Under the pieces are notes generated by a model that was not told the DNA's origin, did not search any database, and saw only the letters and a list, made by a program, of their open reading frames with translations. This document shows positions 34,347 to 45,793 of a DNA stretch of 64,000 bases, in pieces. A program made the position numbers and the translations under genes. Position 1 is the first letter of the stretch. Each line of letters begins with the position of its first letter. The stretch comes from Phanerochaete sordida (Eukaryota; Basidiomycota; Agaricomycetes; Polyporales; Phanerochaetaceae), in contig BPQB01000096.1 of assembly GCA_019973155.2 (NCBI GenBank), positions 1-64,000 on the forward strand, given 5' to 3'.

Positions 34347-35946
34347 ATGACCCTCCTCACGCATCCGTCCAGCATCGGCAGCGATTTCGTGGTCAACTTG
34401 TTCCAATCCTCACTCGCAGACCCTCACGAACCCCAGCATTGCGCGTCGTGCTTGATTGGCTGCATTATCGTCCTGTTCCATCCATCCGTTGGTATGCAGA
34501 ACTACGAAGCGCTTCGTGTCGAACATCCGGCCTTCCTCGACGCATGCGCCCGATTCATCACCGTGCCGCGGTCGGACGAGGAGAACGACCGGCTTCAGGC
34601 ACAAATGAGCGTATGTTCTTGCGACCTCTCTGATGAGCGCGTAGCGCAGATGCATCAAAAGGCGAGCAAGTCCGCGGACTGTTCCTACAAGCACCTTGGC
34701 TGGATGCTCGCGTGTCAAGTCCACAACGTTCTCCAGCCTGTTCGTGACGAGGGCAACCTGCACAAGGTCGAGCGGAATCAGCAGCGTGCAGAGCGCCGCG
34801 GCAAGTCCGTCCCCTGGCCGAGATCGCCTCGCGACGTGCTTCCGTACGGTGCCGAGGCCTCTATCGCTGCGCTGGCCGTCTGGATCGAGTTCTCTGTCCC
34901 TAACAGCATCTGGCTCGGGCTTTTCGCCAGTATCATCGAGCTTTTCAAAAAGGAGGTCGTCCTGCCCATTATATCCTCACCGACACTCCCGGGCAAGTTC
35001 GTCGGCATTGCAGAAATCCCGTTTTTCATGCTCAGAGGAGACATCCCGTCCACGGCTGGCCCGGAAGAAATCGTCCGTCAGATGAAGCGCGGCGCGGTGC
35101 TCTACAAAATGCTCGTCAACTTCTTCGACAAAGCCGAGTGCCGCATCCTCTTTGAGCGTGGCAACGCGCAATTCGCGTCGGACTCATCCGACCGCAACCT
35201 GCTCTCCGTATGTCGCGACGCGCTCGCGATACTGCCCATCCTCGCGGAAATCGTCCCACCGTATTCAGAGGCCGCGCTCGACATCCAGCACTGCACGCAG
35301 GACTACACGCTCACTGGCGTCGGGCTCATCAGCTACCTCGACCTGCCCGCCGACGCGGCGAAGTACGGCGCCGAGATCGCCGCCGCCGCGGACAAGCTCC
35401 GCGAGATGGAGCGCAACAGCCCCGAGTACACCGCGTACGTCGCGTTCATGCGACTCTGGACCGCCGAGCGCTGCTGGGCGCCCGGCTGCCGCGCGACATT
35501 CGCGGGTGCGGGCCGCGCGTTCCCCGCGTGCGCGGGCTGCGCGCGCGTCACGTACTGCTCGAAGGCGTGCCAGGCAAGCGCGTGGAAGCACCCCGACGCG
35601 CCGCACCGCGCGGTCTGCAAGAAGGCGAAGTACATCGCCGGCGCGACGGGCCTGGCGCCGAAGCCCGACGGCGAGGGCCTCACGCTGTTTCAGGTCACCT
35701 GTGTGCTCAGGAACGTCGACCGTACCATCTTGGAGGAGTTCAGCGCACACTTTGAGAAGCTCCAGCAGACTGTGTCTTTTGCGAATCTCGTTGCTGGTGA
35801 GTCTACCAGGTGTTATTTACTCATTACACATGTTCACCTGCTCCATAGATGCCGCTTCGGCTTCCACTGGCCCGATAGAGTCTGAGCAGACCTCACATCC
35901 GAATGATGTAACCCTGGCAATTGCAGACGACTCGCTGGGCGCGTAG
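34347..35946 (+). CDS. MYND zinc-finger protein, paralog 4
   Basis: Exons 34347-35796 and 35849-35946, 515 residues. The start MTLLTHPSSIGSDFVVNLF aligns with paralogs 3 and 5. The shared helical region carries SLADPHEPQHC, FHPSVGMQNYEALR, ITVPRSDEEN, NLHKVERNQQRAE and WPRSPRDVLPYG. The MYND finger has CWAPGC, CAGC, VTYCSKACQ and PHRAVC. The 98-base last exon ends in ADDSLGA, almost the same as ADSLGP in paralog 5, which confirms that the last intron is real. Paralogs 4 and 5 are the most similar pair and lie in direct tandem. Confidence 0.92.
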
Positions 35947-36495
35947 ACTCTCGCTCAAAGCATTGAACGAACCCTTTTTTGGTCGTCAGAATGGATCTTT
36001 CTGCCCGAGTTTTACCTATCGTATGCAGCGTTTGGCTTGTGAAGACATGTACCAAGCTGTTCGTGGTGAGATGGCTGGCCCAAAGACTTCGAGTCGTGGC
36101 GAAAGCTTGTTGAAGTTGAAGGGACCCGACCCGACGCGCAGGTCTGCAGGGCATGGGCGGCTGTCGGCGTCGCGCCGTGCCCCCAGTGACCGCTCGTCGT
36201 TGGGTTGCCCCTTTTTGGACCTAAAAATGCGCGTACGCCGCGATATCTGCTTTCGCGTTAAATAGAAATAGTGACAATCGGTCACAGTGTACCACTATGC
36301 TGCCACAAGTTTTCTAACCATGAGAAGCCGGAGGATAATATTTGGAGGTGTTCGGGGTCCTCCTGGCAGGCTCCGACGTCTCAAACCAACTTCGGCTGGC
36401 CACTGGTGCCACCAAGCTCTGACCGTACGCTTGTCTGTAAGTTGGTCCACGATTTCTCGCAAGCAGCTCCTGAAGTCATCGTCCATTTAGATGCT
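35947..36495. other. Intergenic region between tandem MYND genes
   Basis: About 550 bases between paralogs 4 and 5, holding the 3' end of one and the promoter of the other. No other feature. Confidence 0.5.
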
Positions 36496-38119
36496 ATGGC
36501 TGGTGGCATTCGTCCATATCCCTCTGGCGTCGACGGCGGCTTTGTAGTCGACCTGTTCAAGTCGTCGCTCGCGGACCCTCATGACCCGAAGCATTGCGCG
36601 ACGGGATTGATAGGCTGCCTTCTAGTTCTCTTCCACCCTTCCGTCGGCATGCACAACTACGGTGCTCTGCGCACCGAACATCCCGACTTTCTTGATGCGT
36701 GTATGCGGTTCATCACAGTACCGCGTTCCGACGAGGAGAACGAACAGCTAGAAGAGCGCATGGCTGTATGCTCTTGCGACCTCTCTCACAAAGACATGTC
36801 GAAGATGCACGCGATGGCCCGCGATGCGACCACTGGCTGCTCGTACAGCCGCTTCGGATGGATGGTTGCGAACCAAATACACAACATCCTCCAGCCTGTA
36901 CGCGACGACGACAACCTGCACGAGGTCGAGAAGAACAGGCAGCGCGCGGAGCGTCTGGGCACGTCGGTCCCCTGGCCAAGGGCCCCGCGCGACATCCTTC
37001 CGTATGGCACAGAGGCCTCCATTGCCGCTCTGGCTGTCTGGATCGAGTTTTCCATAGCCGACGGCATCTGGCTCGGGCTCTTCGCGACCATCATCGAGCT
37101 CTTCAAGAAAGAGGTCGTCATCCCCATCCTCTCCTCGCCGACGCTTCCAGGCAAGTTCGTCGGTATCGCTGAGATCCCATTCTTTATGCTTCAGGGAGAC
37201 CTACCTTCGAACGGCGGGCCAGACGAGCTCGCGCGGCAGATCAAGCGCGGCGCCGTCCTCTACAAGATGCTCATCAACTTCTTCGACAAGGACGAGTGCC
37301 GCATCCTCTTCGAGCGCGCCAACGCCCAATTCGCGCCCGACGAGCCCGGCCGCACCTGGCTCTCCATGTGCCGCGACGCGCTCGCGATGCTGCCCGCATT
37401 CGCAAAGGCCGTCCCGCCGCACTCCGCCGCCGCGCTCGACATCGAGCACAGCATCCAGGACTACACGCTCGCGGGCGTCGGGCTCGTCACCTACCTCGAC
37501 CTCCCCGCCGACGTGGCCACGTGCGGCCCCACCATCGCCGCCGCCGCGGCGCAGCACCGCGAGATGGAGCGCAAGAGCCCCGCGTACCCCGCGTACGTCG
37601 CGTTCGCGCGTCTCTATGGGTCCGCGCGCTGCTGGGCGCCCGGCTGCCGCGCGACGTGTGCGGGCGAGGGGCGTCCGTTCGCGGCATGTGCGGGCTGCGC
37701 GCGCGTCACGTACTGCTCGAAGGCGTGCCAGGCGGCCGCGTGGAAGCACCCCGATGCGCCGCACCGTGCGCTCTGCAAGAAGGCGAAGTTCATCGCCGAC
37801 GCGGCTGGTTTGGGGCCGAAGCCGGAGGCGGAGGGCATGTCGGCCTTTCTGGTCACTTGTGTGATTAGGAGGGTCGACCGCGCGCTGCTGGAAGAGTTCA
37901 GCGAGCTCTTCGAGAAGCTTCAGAAGGCGGTGTCTTACGCGCCTTTCGTCGCTAACGGTTAAGCATTCTGTTTCTTCTGTCTGGTGCTTGTTGCTCACAA
38001 GATTCTCATATTTCGCTGCAGATGCTTCTCTCCCTGCGTCAAGTCAGATGGGCCTCGAGCAAAGCACACATACGGATGGCATGGGCATGGATGTTATGGC
38101 AGACTCGCTGGGTCCATAG
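36496..38119 (+). CDS. MYND zinc-finger protein, paralog 5
   Basis: Exons 36496-37957 and 38022-38119, 519 residues. The start MAGGIRPYPSGVDGGFVVD is chosen by alignment, although the frame is open upstream to 36271. Shared blocks are SLADPHDPKHC, FHPSVGMHNYGALR, NLHEVEKNRQRAE, WPRAPRDILPYG and LGLFATIIELFKKEV. The MYND finger has CWAPGC, CAGC, VTYCSKACQ and PHRALC. The 98-base last exon ends in ADSLGP. Recent tandem duplicate of paralog 4. Confidence 0.92.
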
Positions 38120-38428
38120 CGTTTGGCCTGAGATATCGAAGGCACTATTGGTTGGGTTTGCAAATAGATTTATCTACTCACCGAATTATTCACGGTCTCA
38201 TGGATGCGTGCAACGACTTTGCTGCAGCAAGGCGGGCGACTACAGCCTCTCGAGCTATGCACGCTCGCGGAGCGCCTGCCGAGGATTATCCGGGCAGGTC
38301 CTCCAGACACTACGCGTTTAGGGGTTACTCTTCGCGCCTGCTACACTCACGTCCGGTAAGGTCGTCACAAGAATCTACCGCATATCTGGCACCTGATGTT
38401 TTTCGTGACCAGTCTCTTTTCCCTTAGG
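38120..38428. other. Intergenic region
   Basis: About 310 bases between MYND paralogs 5 and 6. An in-frame ATG at 38396 and a splice-like cccttag just before 38429 make the exact start of paralog 6 slightly uncertain. Confidence 0.5.
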
Positions 38429-39865
38429 ATGGCTGTACAAGCGCAGCCGATGCATCTCGACTCCGTCGACGCGCGTTTTACCATCGCCGCGTTCGTAGAC
38501 TCGCTTGCAGATTTGTATCACCCCAAGCACTGCGCACAATACCATATCGGCTGCCTCACCATTCTCTTCGGTTATCCTATGCGTGGATACGACGACCTCG
38601 CCTTTCGTGCCGCCAACGTCGCGTTCTTCGACGCGTGCAGCAGGTTCATCACTGCCCCCCGCTCCGAGGACGACCACCTGCGTTTCGAGAAGCAGATGAG
38701 AGAGTGTAGCTGCGATCTGACAAACGAACAGTCAAGGACGATCCACCAATACGGTAGCTGGTCCGAGCCGTGCACCGCGAGTCAGTTCAGCTGGATGCTC
38801 GTCTGCATCCTGTACCACGTCCTCCTGTCGGTGCGCGCAGACGACCGGCTGCACAAGGTCGAGAAGAACCGAAGACGCGCTGCGCGCCAGGGCACGACTG
38901 TCCCTTGGCCGCGGTCTCCGCAAGACGTGCTTCCACACGGCATCTCCGCGTCCATCAACGCGCTCGCCATCTGGACCAAGTACGGGCTCGCGGACACCAT
39001 CTACCTCAGCCTCATCGCGAACATTCTCGGCCTTTTCAAGACAGCCCTCATCCCAGCGCTGCTCGCCTCTCCTTCGCTCCCTGGAATATTCGTCGAGCTC
39101 GCGAACCTGCCCCTATCCGCGCTCCTAGGCCACGCACCTATGCCACGCGGAGGCCGCGGCACGCTCCTACAGTGGGTGCAGCATGTAGATTTTCTCTACT
39201 ACACACTTCAACATCATTTCGATCCGGACGAGCTACGGGCGTTGTGCGAGCGTGCAGCCGCCCAAGTGAGCGACGCCCGCCAGGATTTCCCGTACATCTG
39301 CTACAAGGTCGAGCTCCTCCTGCCCGGCGTCGCGGCACATGTCGAGCCTGGAGCAAAGACACAGCTCGCGATGTGCCTCAGAAACTTTCGCATATACGGC
39401 ACGCTCTTCCTCGCGGCCATGGACCCACCATACGACCCCGAGAGATATGATCCACAGATGATGCAGGATGCCTGGATCGCCCAACGGGGCACGACAGACA
39501 TCTACTTCCAGGTGCACGCCGCCTTTGTGCGGCTCGCTGCCGTCGGACAGTGCTGGGCACCGGGTTGCCGGGCGACGACCGCGACCGCGCAGCGTTCGTT
39601 CGCGCGATGCAAGGGCTGCAAGCGGGTGAGGTACTGCTCGCAGAGATGTCAAGCGCAGGGATGGAAGCACGATGATGTGCCGCATAAGGCGGTGTGTAAG
39701 GCTATCGCGAGTATCGCGGAGAAGACGGGCCTTAAGCCGAAGTCGCACTCGGAGGATGCGCTGGCTTTCAAAGCATCCTGCGAGGTCGGGCAGGTGGATC
39801 CGAAGGAGCTGGCAGAGTTTGGTGAGCATATGACCAAGTTGCAGAAGTACTTGACGCTAGCATGA
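38429..39865 (+). CDS. MYND zinc-finger protein, paralog 6
   Basis: Single exon of 478 residues starting MAVQAQPMHLDSVDARF. The shared region reads SLADLYHPKHC, ITAPRSEDDHLRFEKQM, RLHKVEKNRRRAA, WPRSPQDVLPHGI and HHFDPDELRALCERAA. The MYND finger has CWAPGC, CKGC, VRYCSQRCQ and PHKAVC. Unlike paralogs 1-5 it has no phase-1 last intron: the protein ends LQKYLTLA directly after the finger-proximal helix. Third gene of the plus-strand tandem 4-5-6 and the most diverged of the three. Confidence 0.9.
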   Translation: MAVQAQPMHLDSVDARFTIAAFVDSLADLYHPKHCAQYHIGCLTILFGYPMRGYDDLAFRAANVAFFDACSRFITAPRSEDDHLRFEKQMRECSCDLTNEQSRTIHQYGSWSEPCTASQFSWMLVCILYHVLLSVRADDRLHKVEKNRRRAARQGTTVPWPRSPQDVLPHGISASINALAIWTKYGLADTIYLSLIANILGLFKTALIPALLASPSLPGIFVELANLPLSALLGHAPMPRGGRGTLLQWVQHVDFLYYTLQHHFDPDELRALCERAAAQVSDARQDFPYICYKVELLLPGVAAHVEPGAKTQLAMCLRNFRIYGTLFLAAMDPPYDPERYDPQMMQDAWIAQRGTTDIYFQVHAAFVRLAAVGQCWAPGCRATTATAQRSFARCKGCKRVRYCSQRCQAQGWKHDDVPHKAVCKAIASIAEKTGLKPKSHSEDALAFKASCEVGQVDPKELAEFGEHMTKLQKYLTLA

Positions 39866-40261
39866 GTCGACATCGCCTGACGTGCGTAGACTCCGTAGAA
39901 TGACTAGATCTTACGTCCTCCGTATCATTCAGCCATGTCGTGCGGATACATAATTATAGAAGATGTGTTGCGACTTCGTCTACGGAGCGTCCCGTGCACG
40001 AGCCTCTCTCTTAAACTGTGACGACACGAACGCCTCAACGTTCGGCGGATCGCATTTTCCCACATCTCATGCTCCTCTTCTGTATCTGGATCGTCCAGCA
40101 AAAATTTCGTCACTCTCCAACTTTGCACAGATTTTGGCTGTGTTCATCGGCGCTCGCCTCCTCAAACTTGACAGCAGTGGCAGACCGGCGCATTTGCTGC
40201 TTGACCACGCAATTTAGCTGAGTATCATACACGCAGTTTTGTATGTATTTTACTCTATGAC
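39866..40261. other. 3' flanks of convergent genes
   Basis: About 400 bases between MYND paralog 6 (plus) and the first F-box pair member (minus). Nothing else recognised. Confidence 0.5.
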
Positions 40262-42123
40262 CTAATCCTCATCGGAGCCATTGCTCTCGGCAGCATCTTC
40301 ATCCCCGCGATCGTCGCTGTGACCGTCTTCGGATTGATCCTCGTTGTCGGATTCATCGTCCACAGTCTGATCTTCGTCTTGCGATTGAGGTGAGTCACTA
40401 TACTCGTCCTCATCGGGTTCGCTGGATTGATAGTCACCGCTAGCCTCCCTTCGAGCCCGAGCACGCTCACTCGCGCCCTCCTTCGCATTGTCGACCGCCT
40501 GCTCCCACAGCGCATGTACAGTCTCGTCGTCTGGATCAGCCAGGCGCATCGAGTAGCACGGGCATGTATCGACCAGAAACTCGGCCACGTCCTCGTAGTC
40601 CACCGGGTCCAGTGCAGAGTAGCCCAGGTCGAGCACAGAGCGCCACCCACACCAGCGTCCCGAGTACGTGGACGCGTCATCGTACACGCACAGTCCGAGC
40701 TGCTCGATCTTGTGCAGTGCGCCGAAAATCTCGGGGACCGCGCCCAACGGCACACGTGCGACCGTGCCCGGGCCCCGCTGGCCGAGGTGCAGCCAGCGCA
40801 GCGCAGCGCCCCATGCCTCCGTGAGTGCGCGCACTTCACTCGCGCTGAGGTCAATGGAAATGTTCTTCAGCCCGAGGCCATGCATGTGCACGGCGCGCAG
40901 AGGCTCCAGGGCGCTCATGCCGACAGGCGGGGCGTCCGCGGACGATGGCGCGTCAACCTCGAGGTAGCACGTCTCGAGGGTGGCGCGGAAGGCGCCGATT
41001 GCGGAGAACAACCCGAGGAGGACCCGAGTTGACACCTCGGCGGCATGAAACACACGTATCACCAGGGACTCCAACGGACAGGTCGGATTGAGGGCCTGGA
41101 GGAAGAGGGTGAGGCCGCGCAGCGTGGCGTCGCCGTCTGCTTTATAGTAATTGTCGGTACCGTCCATCTTGACCATACCGCTGTAAAGGGTCAAAAGGCG
41201 CAAGTCCTTGAATGGCGTGGAAGGGAGCCGAGGGGCTAGAGAGGTCCAGTCCGAGGTCGATTGAAGATAGCAGCTCAGCCATTGGATGCGAGGGAAGCTG
41301 GCGAGCAAGGCGACGTCCTCGGGGTCGACAAACGACGGGTCCTGCCTTTCGCATTCTGCATCATCGTCGGAGGGCTCGAGCAAAGCATAGCAGAGCTGCT
41401 CCAGCTGGGGTCGCTTCGCGAGCTCACTGAGAAAATCCTTGATAGGGAACAGCGCGTGCTGCCGGCGCATGACAAGTATTTCGAGGGTCGGAGGAATCAG
41501 AAAGGCAAGATGAGAGGCCTTCTCGAGACCGGGATGGTTGCAGTGAAGGACACGAAGTCCAGGAAGAGCGGGCGTGTCGCCGAAGTAGTTGCAGAGAATC
41601 TTGAAGCAGCTCGGATGGACGAAATTCTCGCGGCGGCGGATGCCGATGAGCACGCGAGTATACCACCGAGCGCTTCGCATACGCCTGTTCTCTTCCTCGT
41701 CCACTTCCAAGATCTCCCGTGTAGTGAGCCTGTATAGCTCGCGGACACGGTGAGCGTGATGGTTAAACCTGATGACATCCTCTGCAAGCAATTCGCCCTT
41801 GAGGAATGCCTGTAACGAACGCGTGTCAATTTGCCAGGCGGCGGCAGCAAGGGCAATGCAATGTGACGCACCCAGAAGCTCGCAGAATACCTACCACCGC
41901 AATGTTCTCTTTGATACTCATTCGTGACGACACCTTCTGGAAAACAGCGAAGAAGCGGAGTGAAGTCGTGCAGTTTGCGCCACAGGACGTTCATCGCAGG
42001 ATCGTAGAATGCGGTGCATGTCTTCCCCATGTTGAGAACGTCTTGCTTGGTGGCGTAAACCTTAGTGCCGAGAGCTTCAGCTATGAGTTGAACGATGTCT
42101 TGGACTTCGAGACAGTGATGCAT
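40262..42123 (-). CDS. F-box-like/LRR-type protein, divergent pair member A
   Basis: Exons 42123-41872 and 41809-40262, 599 residues. The start MHHCLEVQDIVQLIAEALG leads into an F-box-like segment: LNMGKTCTAFYDPAMNVLWR, then LTPLLRCFP-type FTPLLRCFPEGVV. The remainder holds LRR-like repeats (LPGLRVLHCNHPGL, LPSTPFKDLRLLTLYSGM, AWGAALRWLHLGQRG). It ends in a very acidic Ser/Asp/Glu tail that its partner lacks. The first exon is exactly 252 bases in both pair members and the intron follows the same Trp codon, so the two are duplicates. Expected role: SCF ubiquitin-ligase substrate adaptor, inferred from the F-box only. Confidence 0.86.
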
Positions 42124-42845
42124 GGTGCTAGTCGATACAGTAGTGTTTAAGATTGTTGTTCGACAGAGTTTGAGGTGACGGATGGTCAAAACGAAGAACT
42201 GAGCAGGCATTTATTCCTCTCGTGAAACGCACGTGACATCATAAAGCGTGTCAATCCTTTTCAACGAAACGTGTGGCCAATTGAAAGAAATAACATTTGT
42301 GTGGCCATTCAATGTATACATATATTGGGAGACTGTGGTTGAAATCGTCGAAAATGATGAAAATCTGCTCGGACAAGTTGCTACTTCAACAATCCTATCG
42401 CAAGCCGACTCTACGTATGGGACAGCACTGTCGGTATCCTCATCGGTGCCCCTCGCGCATGACCACCCCAGCGTGGGTGCCTTGTTGAGCTGCGGCATGG
42501 GGCCGCTTCGCTAGCTCTTCGAAGAGGCCCTTGGTGAGAGGTGTGGGATGCTGTCGCCCGAGGCCGAACTAGTCCGATTGTTCGAGATCGGACGCGCTGT
42601 TCTCGAGGACGGCGCATCTGATGGCGCATCTGAGGGCATCCGAGGGTTCATCTGTATGCCGATGAAGAGATACACAGAGTCTGAATAACGAACCGAGATG
42701 GCCACATGAAGATTGGCCTGACAGTGACTGGCATGGGTCACGTGCGACGCAGTACCATAGAGAGCATAAATGCCGCCTCAGCTCTTTGTTCTGACCTTCC
42801 ACCACCTCAAGCTCAATCAGGCAACAATTTTCATCGACTGACAAC
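42124..42845. promoter_or_regulatory. Shared upstream region of the divergent F-box pair
   Basis: About 720 bases between the start codons of two head-to-head paralogs; any regulatory element here could act on both. No motif named. Confidence 0.5.
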
Positions 42846-44517
42846 ATGCACCGCTGCCTCAAAGTCCACGAGATTATTCAGCTCATCGCTGAAGCTCTCA
42901 ACACTGACAGGTACGCCACCCAGCAGAGCGTTCTCAACCTGGGGAAGACATGCCGCGCATTCTACGACCCTGCGATGAACGTCCTGTGGCGCGTGCTGCA
43001 CGACTTCACCCCGCTTCTCCGCTGTTTCCCGAAAGGCGTCGTCATGGGCGCGAATGACAGAGAGCGGTACGGCGGCAGGCATTGCGCGAGCTATTGGGTG
43101 CGTACTGTGCTGTCCGTGCCGCAGCCCGGTACATTGACGCGTCTGTGCGCTACAGGGCTTTCTGAAGAAGAGACTTGACGATGCCGATGTTATCAGATTC
43201 AACCATCACGCTCACCGTGTCCGCGAGCTTTATAGTCTCACGCGTCGGGAGATCTTGGAGGTGGACGAAGAGGGAAACCGACAACTTCAGCGCAGTCGCG
43301 TGATCGTCGGGATAACCCGTCGAGAGGCTTTCGTCGCTCCGAAATGCTTCAAAATTCTTCAGGCCTACTTTGGGGACAAGCCCGCACTTCCGCGTCTTCG
43401 TGTCCTCCACTGCAACCACCCCGGCCTCAAGAGCGCCTCTCACCTTGCTCTTCTGCTACCTCCTACACTCGAAACACTTGTCATGTGCCGGCAACACGCC
43501 CTGTTCCCGATGAAGGATTTGTTCGCGGAACTCGCGAAGCGACCTCCGCTGGATCGGCTTTCCGTGGCGTCGCTCGAACCCTCCGATGGGGACGGCAAGT
43601 GTCAAAGGCAAGATCCGTCGTTCGTCGATCCTGAGGACGTTGTCTTCCTCGCCGGCCTCCCCCGCATCAACACGCTGGACTGCTATCTCCAGTCGACTTC
43701 AGACTGGACCTCTCTGAGCTCGCAGCTGCTAGCCATCCCTTTCAAGAACCTGCGTCACTTGAAGCTCTACGGCGGCATGGTCAAGAGGAACGATACTTAC
43801 TACAAAGCAGACGGCGACGCGACCGTGCGCAGCCTGACGCTCTTTCTCCAGGCCCTCCGCCCCGCCTGCCCCTTGGAGGACATGGACATACGCGTGCTTA
43901 AAGCCGCCGCGGTAACAACTCCCGTTCTGCAAGACCTGTTCTCCGCGATCGGCGCCTTCCACGCCAGCCTGGACGCATGCTTCCTCGAAATCGACGCGCC
44001 ATCGTCCGTCGACACGCCGCCGGTGACCATGGACGCCCTGACGCCGCTTCTGCCGGTGCGCATGCACGGCCTCGCGCTCAGCCACACCGCCGTCGACCTC
44101 GGCACGGCCGACGTGCACGCGCTCGCGGAGGCCTGGGGCGCCGCGCTGCGCTGGCTTCTCCTCGGGCAGCGCGCCGCGCGCACCGTGCCGCGCGTGCCGC
44201 TGGGCGCGCTGCCCGAGCTCTTCGGCGCGCTGTGGCAGATTCAGGAGCTCGGGCTGCGCGTGCACGACGACGCACCGACGTACCCCGGGCAGTGCTGCGG
44301 GCGGAGCGAAGAGCTCGACCTAGGCTACTCTGCGCTGGAGCCAGCGAACTTCGCGAGGGCGGCGGAGTTCCTCGTGGATACGTGCCCGTGCTACAGCATG
44401 CGCCTGGCGGACCCGCGCGACAAGGCCGTGGGCGTGCTGTGGGAGCGGGCGGTTGACAAGGCGGAGAACGGCCAGTGGGAGCGGGCGCGGGCTCGTGAGG
44501 AAGCGCGTCGGGAATAG
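42846..44517 (+). CDS. F-box-like/LRR-type protein, divergent pair member B
   Basis: Exons 42846-43097 and 43156-44517, 537 residues. The start MHRCLKVHEIIQLIAEALN is followed by LNLGKTCRAFYDPAMNVLWR and FTPLLRCFPKGVV, the F-box-like region typical of basidiomycetes. Exon 2 opens GFLKKRLDDADVIRFNHHAH and carries LRR-like segments (LPRLRVLHCNHPGL, FKNLRHLKLYGGM, AWGAALRWLLLGQR). It ends WERARAREEARRE, before the point where member A extends into its acidic tail. Head-to-head duplicate of member A. Confidence 0.88.
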
Positions 44518-45793
44518 GAGGCCGACGGTCCTGACGGTAACGGGTAGGATAGCAAGCATCGATAGAAAGACATAGGTCAGTCTGAGGATGGAGATCAATT
44601 CATCCAGGAAAACGAATCCCACGACGGCAACAGTGACGACGGCAAAGGTGAAGACCTACTATCGAGAGCAACGGCTCCAGCGAGAATTGTGTTATGAAGT
44701 ATCATCCAGCGATGTGCGTATAGTCCTCATCCAGATCGCCTAGTTGAACACCCAATGTACCTGTCTGCCTCTACTGTCGAGTTTGCTGAGGGGAATGCTA
44801 ATGCATATGCATGATGCATGATGTCGATGAACACAGCCGAAATTCGTACAGAGTTGGAGAGAAAACTACTCGCCATTATGGATGGAACGCTTCTGCTGGC
44901 ATGGCCTCCGTAATGTGTCTCTATTCAATTTCAGCGTTGCAAACTAGTGACTGCTGGTGTGGAGGATAGTCGCTGCATACGGTGATCTGGAAGAGAAAGC
45001 GCATCTTGGGGTATGTATACGTTTCGACGCGCCCGCGCGCGTGCGTCACGCAAGGAGCTCGTGGTCGATGCTCTCGACAGCTGGGTTCTTTGGTGGCCGT
45101 GGCCGTTTGAACCAGGCAGCGGCCCCGGTGCTCGAGGCGCGTCATCGGGCGCGTCGGCGACGCATCGGGGGGCGCATCATTTCCGGATATCTCCGAGCCC
45201 GACGCCGATATCATCCAGCGCCGGCGCGCAATGTTGTTCCCGACCAACGCCCATGCGCTGCCTTGGCATGCAAAATCCCAGCCGCCGTCCTCGCCTCCAT
45301 CAGCTTCAGAGCTCTCTCGTATGCGTCTTTCTCTCCCTGTCCGCCGCAGCTGACCCCCGCGCCAGGAGCCAATCACGGATATGCATGCGCGCGGCGAGCT
45401 TGGCCCGGCACCTGCAACACTCGCCGCCCGCGCGCGCACCGCACCCGCGTCGCAGCTGCAGCGAGCCCGCGTGCAGATCTGCGCGGGGCGCGCGCAGCAA
45501 CATGCACCCCATCATTGCGCGGGACGCCCCCCACGGCCGACGCAGCAGGCCGCCTCGAGCCGGTCGAAACCACGGGTCGGCGTACCTTGCCAAGCACCGC
45601 GCCCTGATCCCAGGGCGGCGCCGTGCATCATGCGCCCGCCCTCGCATTGAACTCGGCGGCGCGCGTCCCCGGGTGCGGATGCTCTGTCATCCACGTCGTA
45701 CGCGCCGTCGCGCAGAGGCGCTGCGGTATAAAGCGTGGTCGACGGTGCGCTGCAGTCTCTATCTCACAGAGAAGCAGTACTGGCTCGTTCGCG
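44518..45793. other. Intergenic region with GC-rich part
   Basis: About 1.3 kb. The part from 45.0 to 45.7 kb is GC-rich and open in overlapping frames on both strands, again without domains. It ends with the TATA box of the next gene. Confidence 0.5.
45727..45732 (+). promoter_or_regulatory. TATA box
   Basis: TATAAA in GGTATAAAGC, about 65 bases upstream of the start codon at 45794. Confidence 0.7.
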
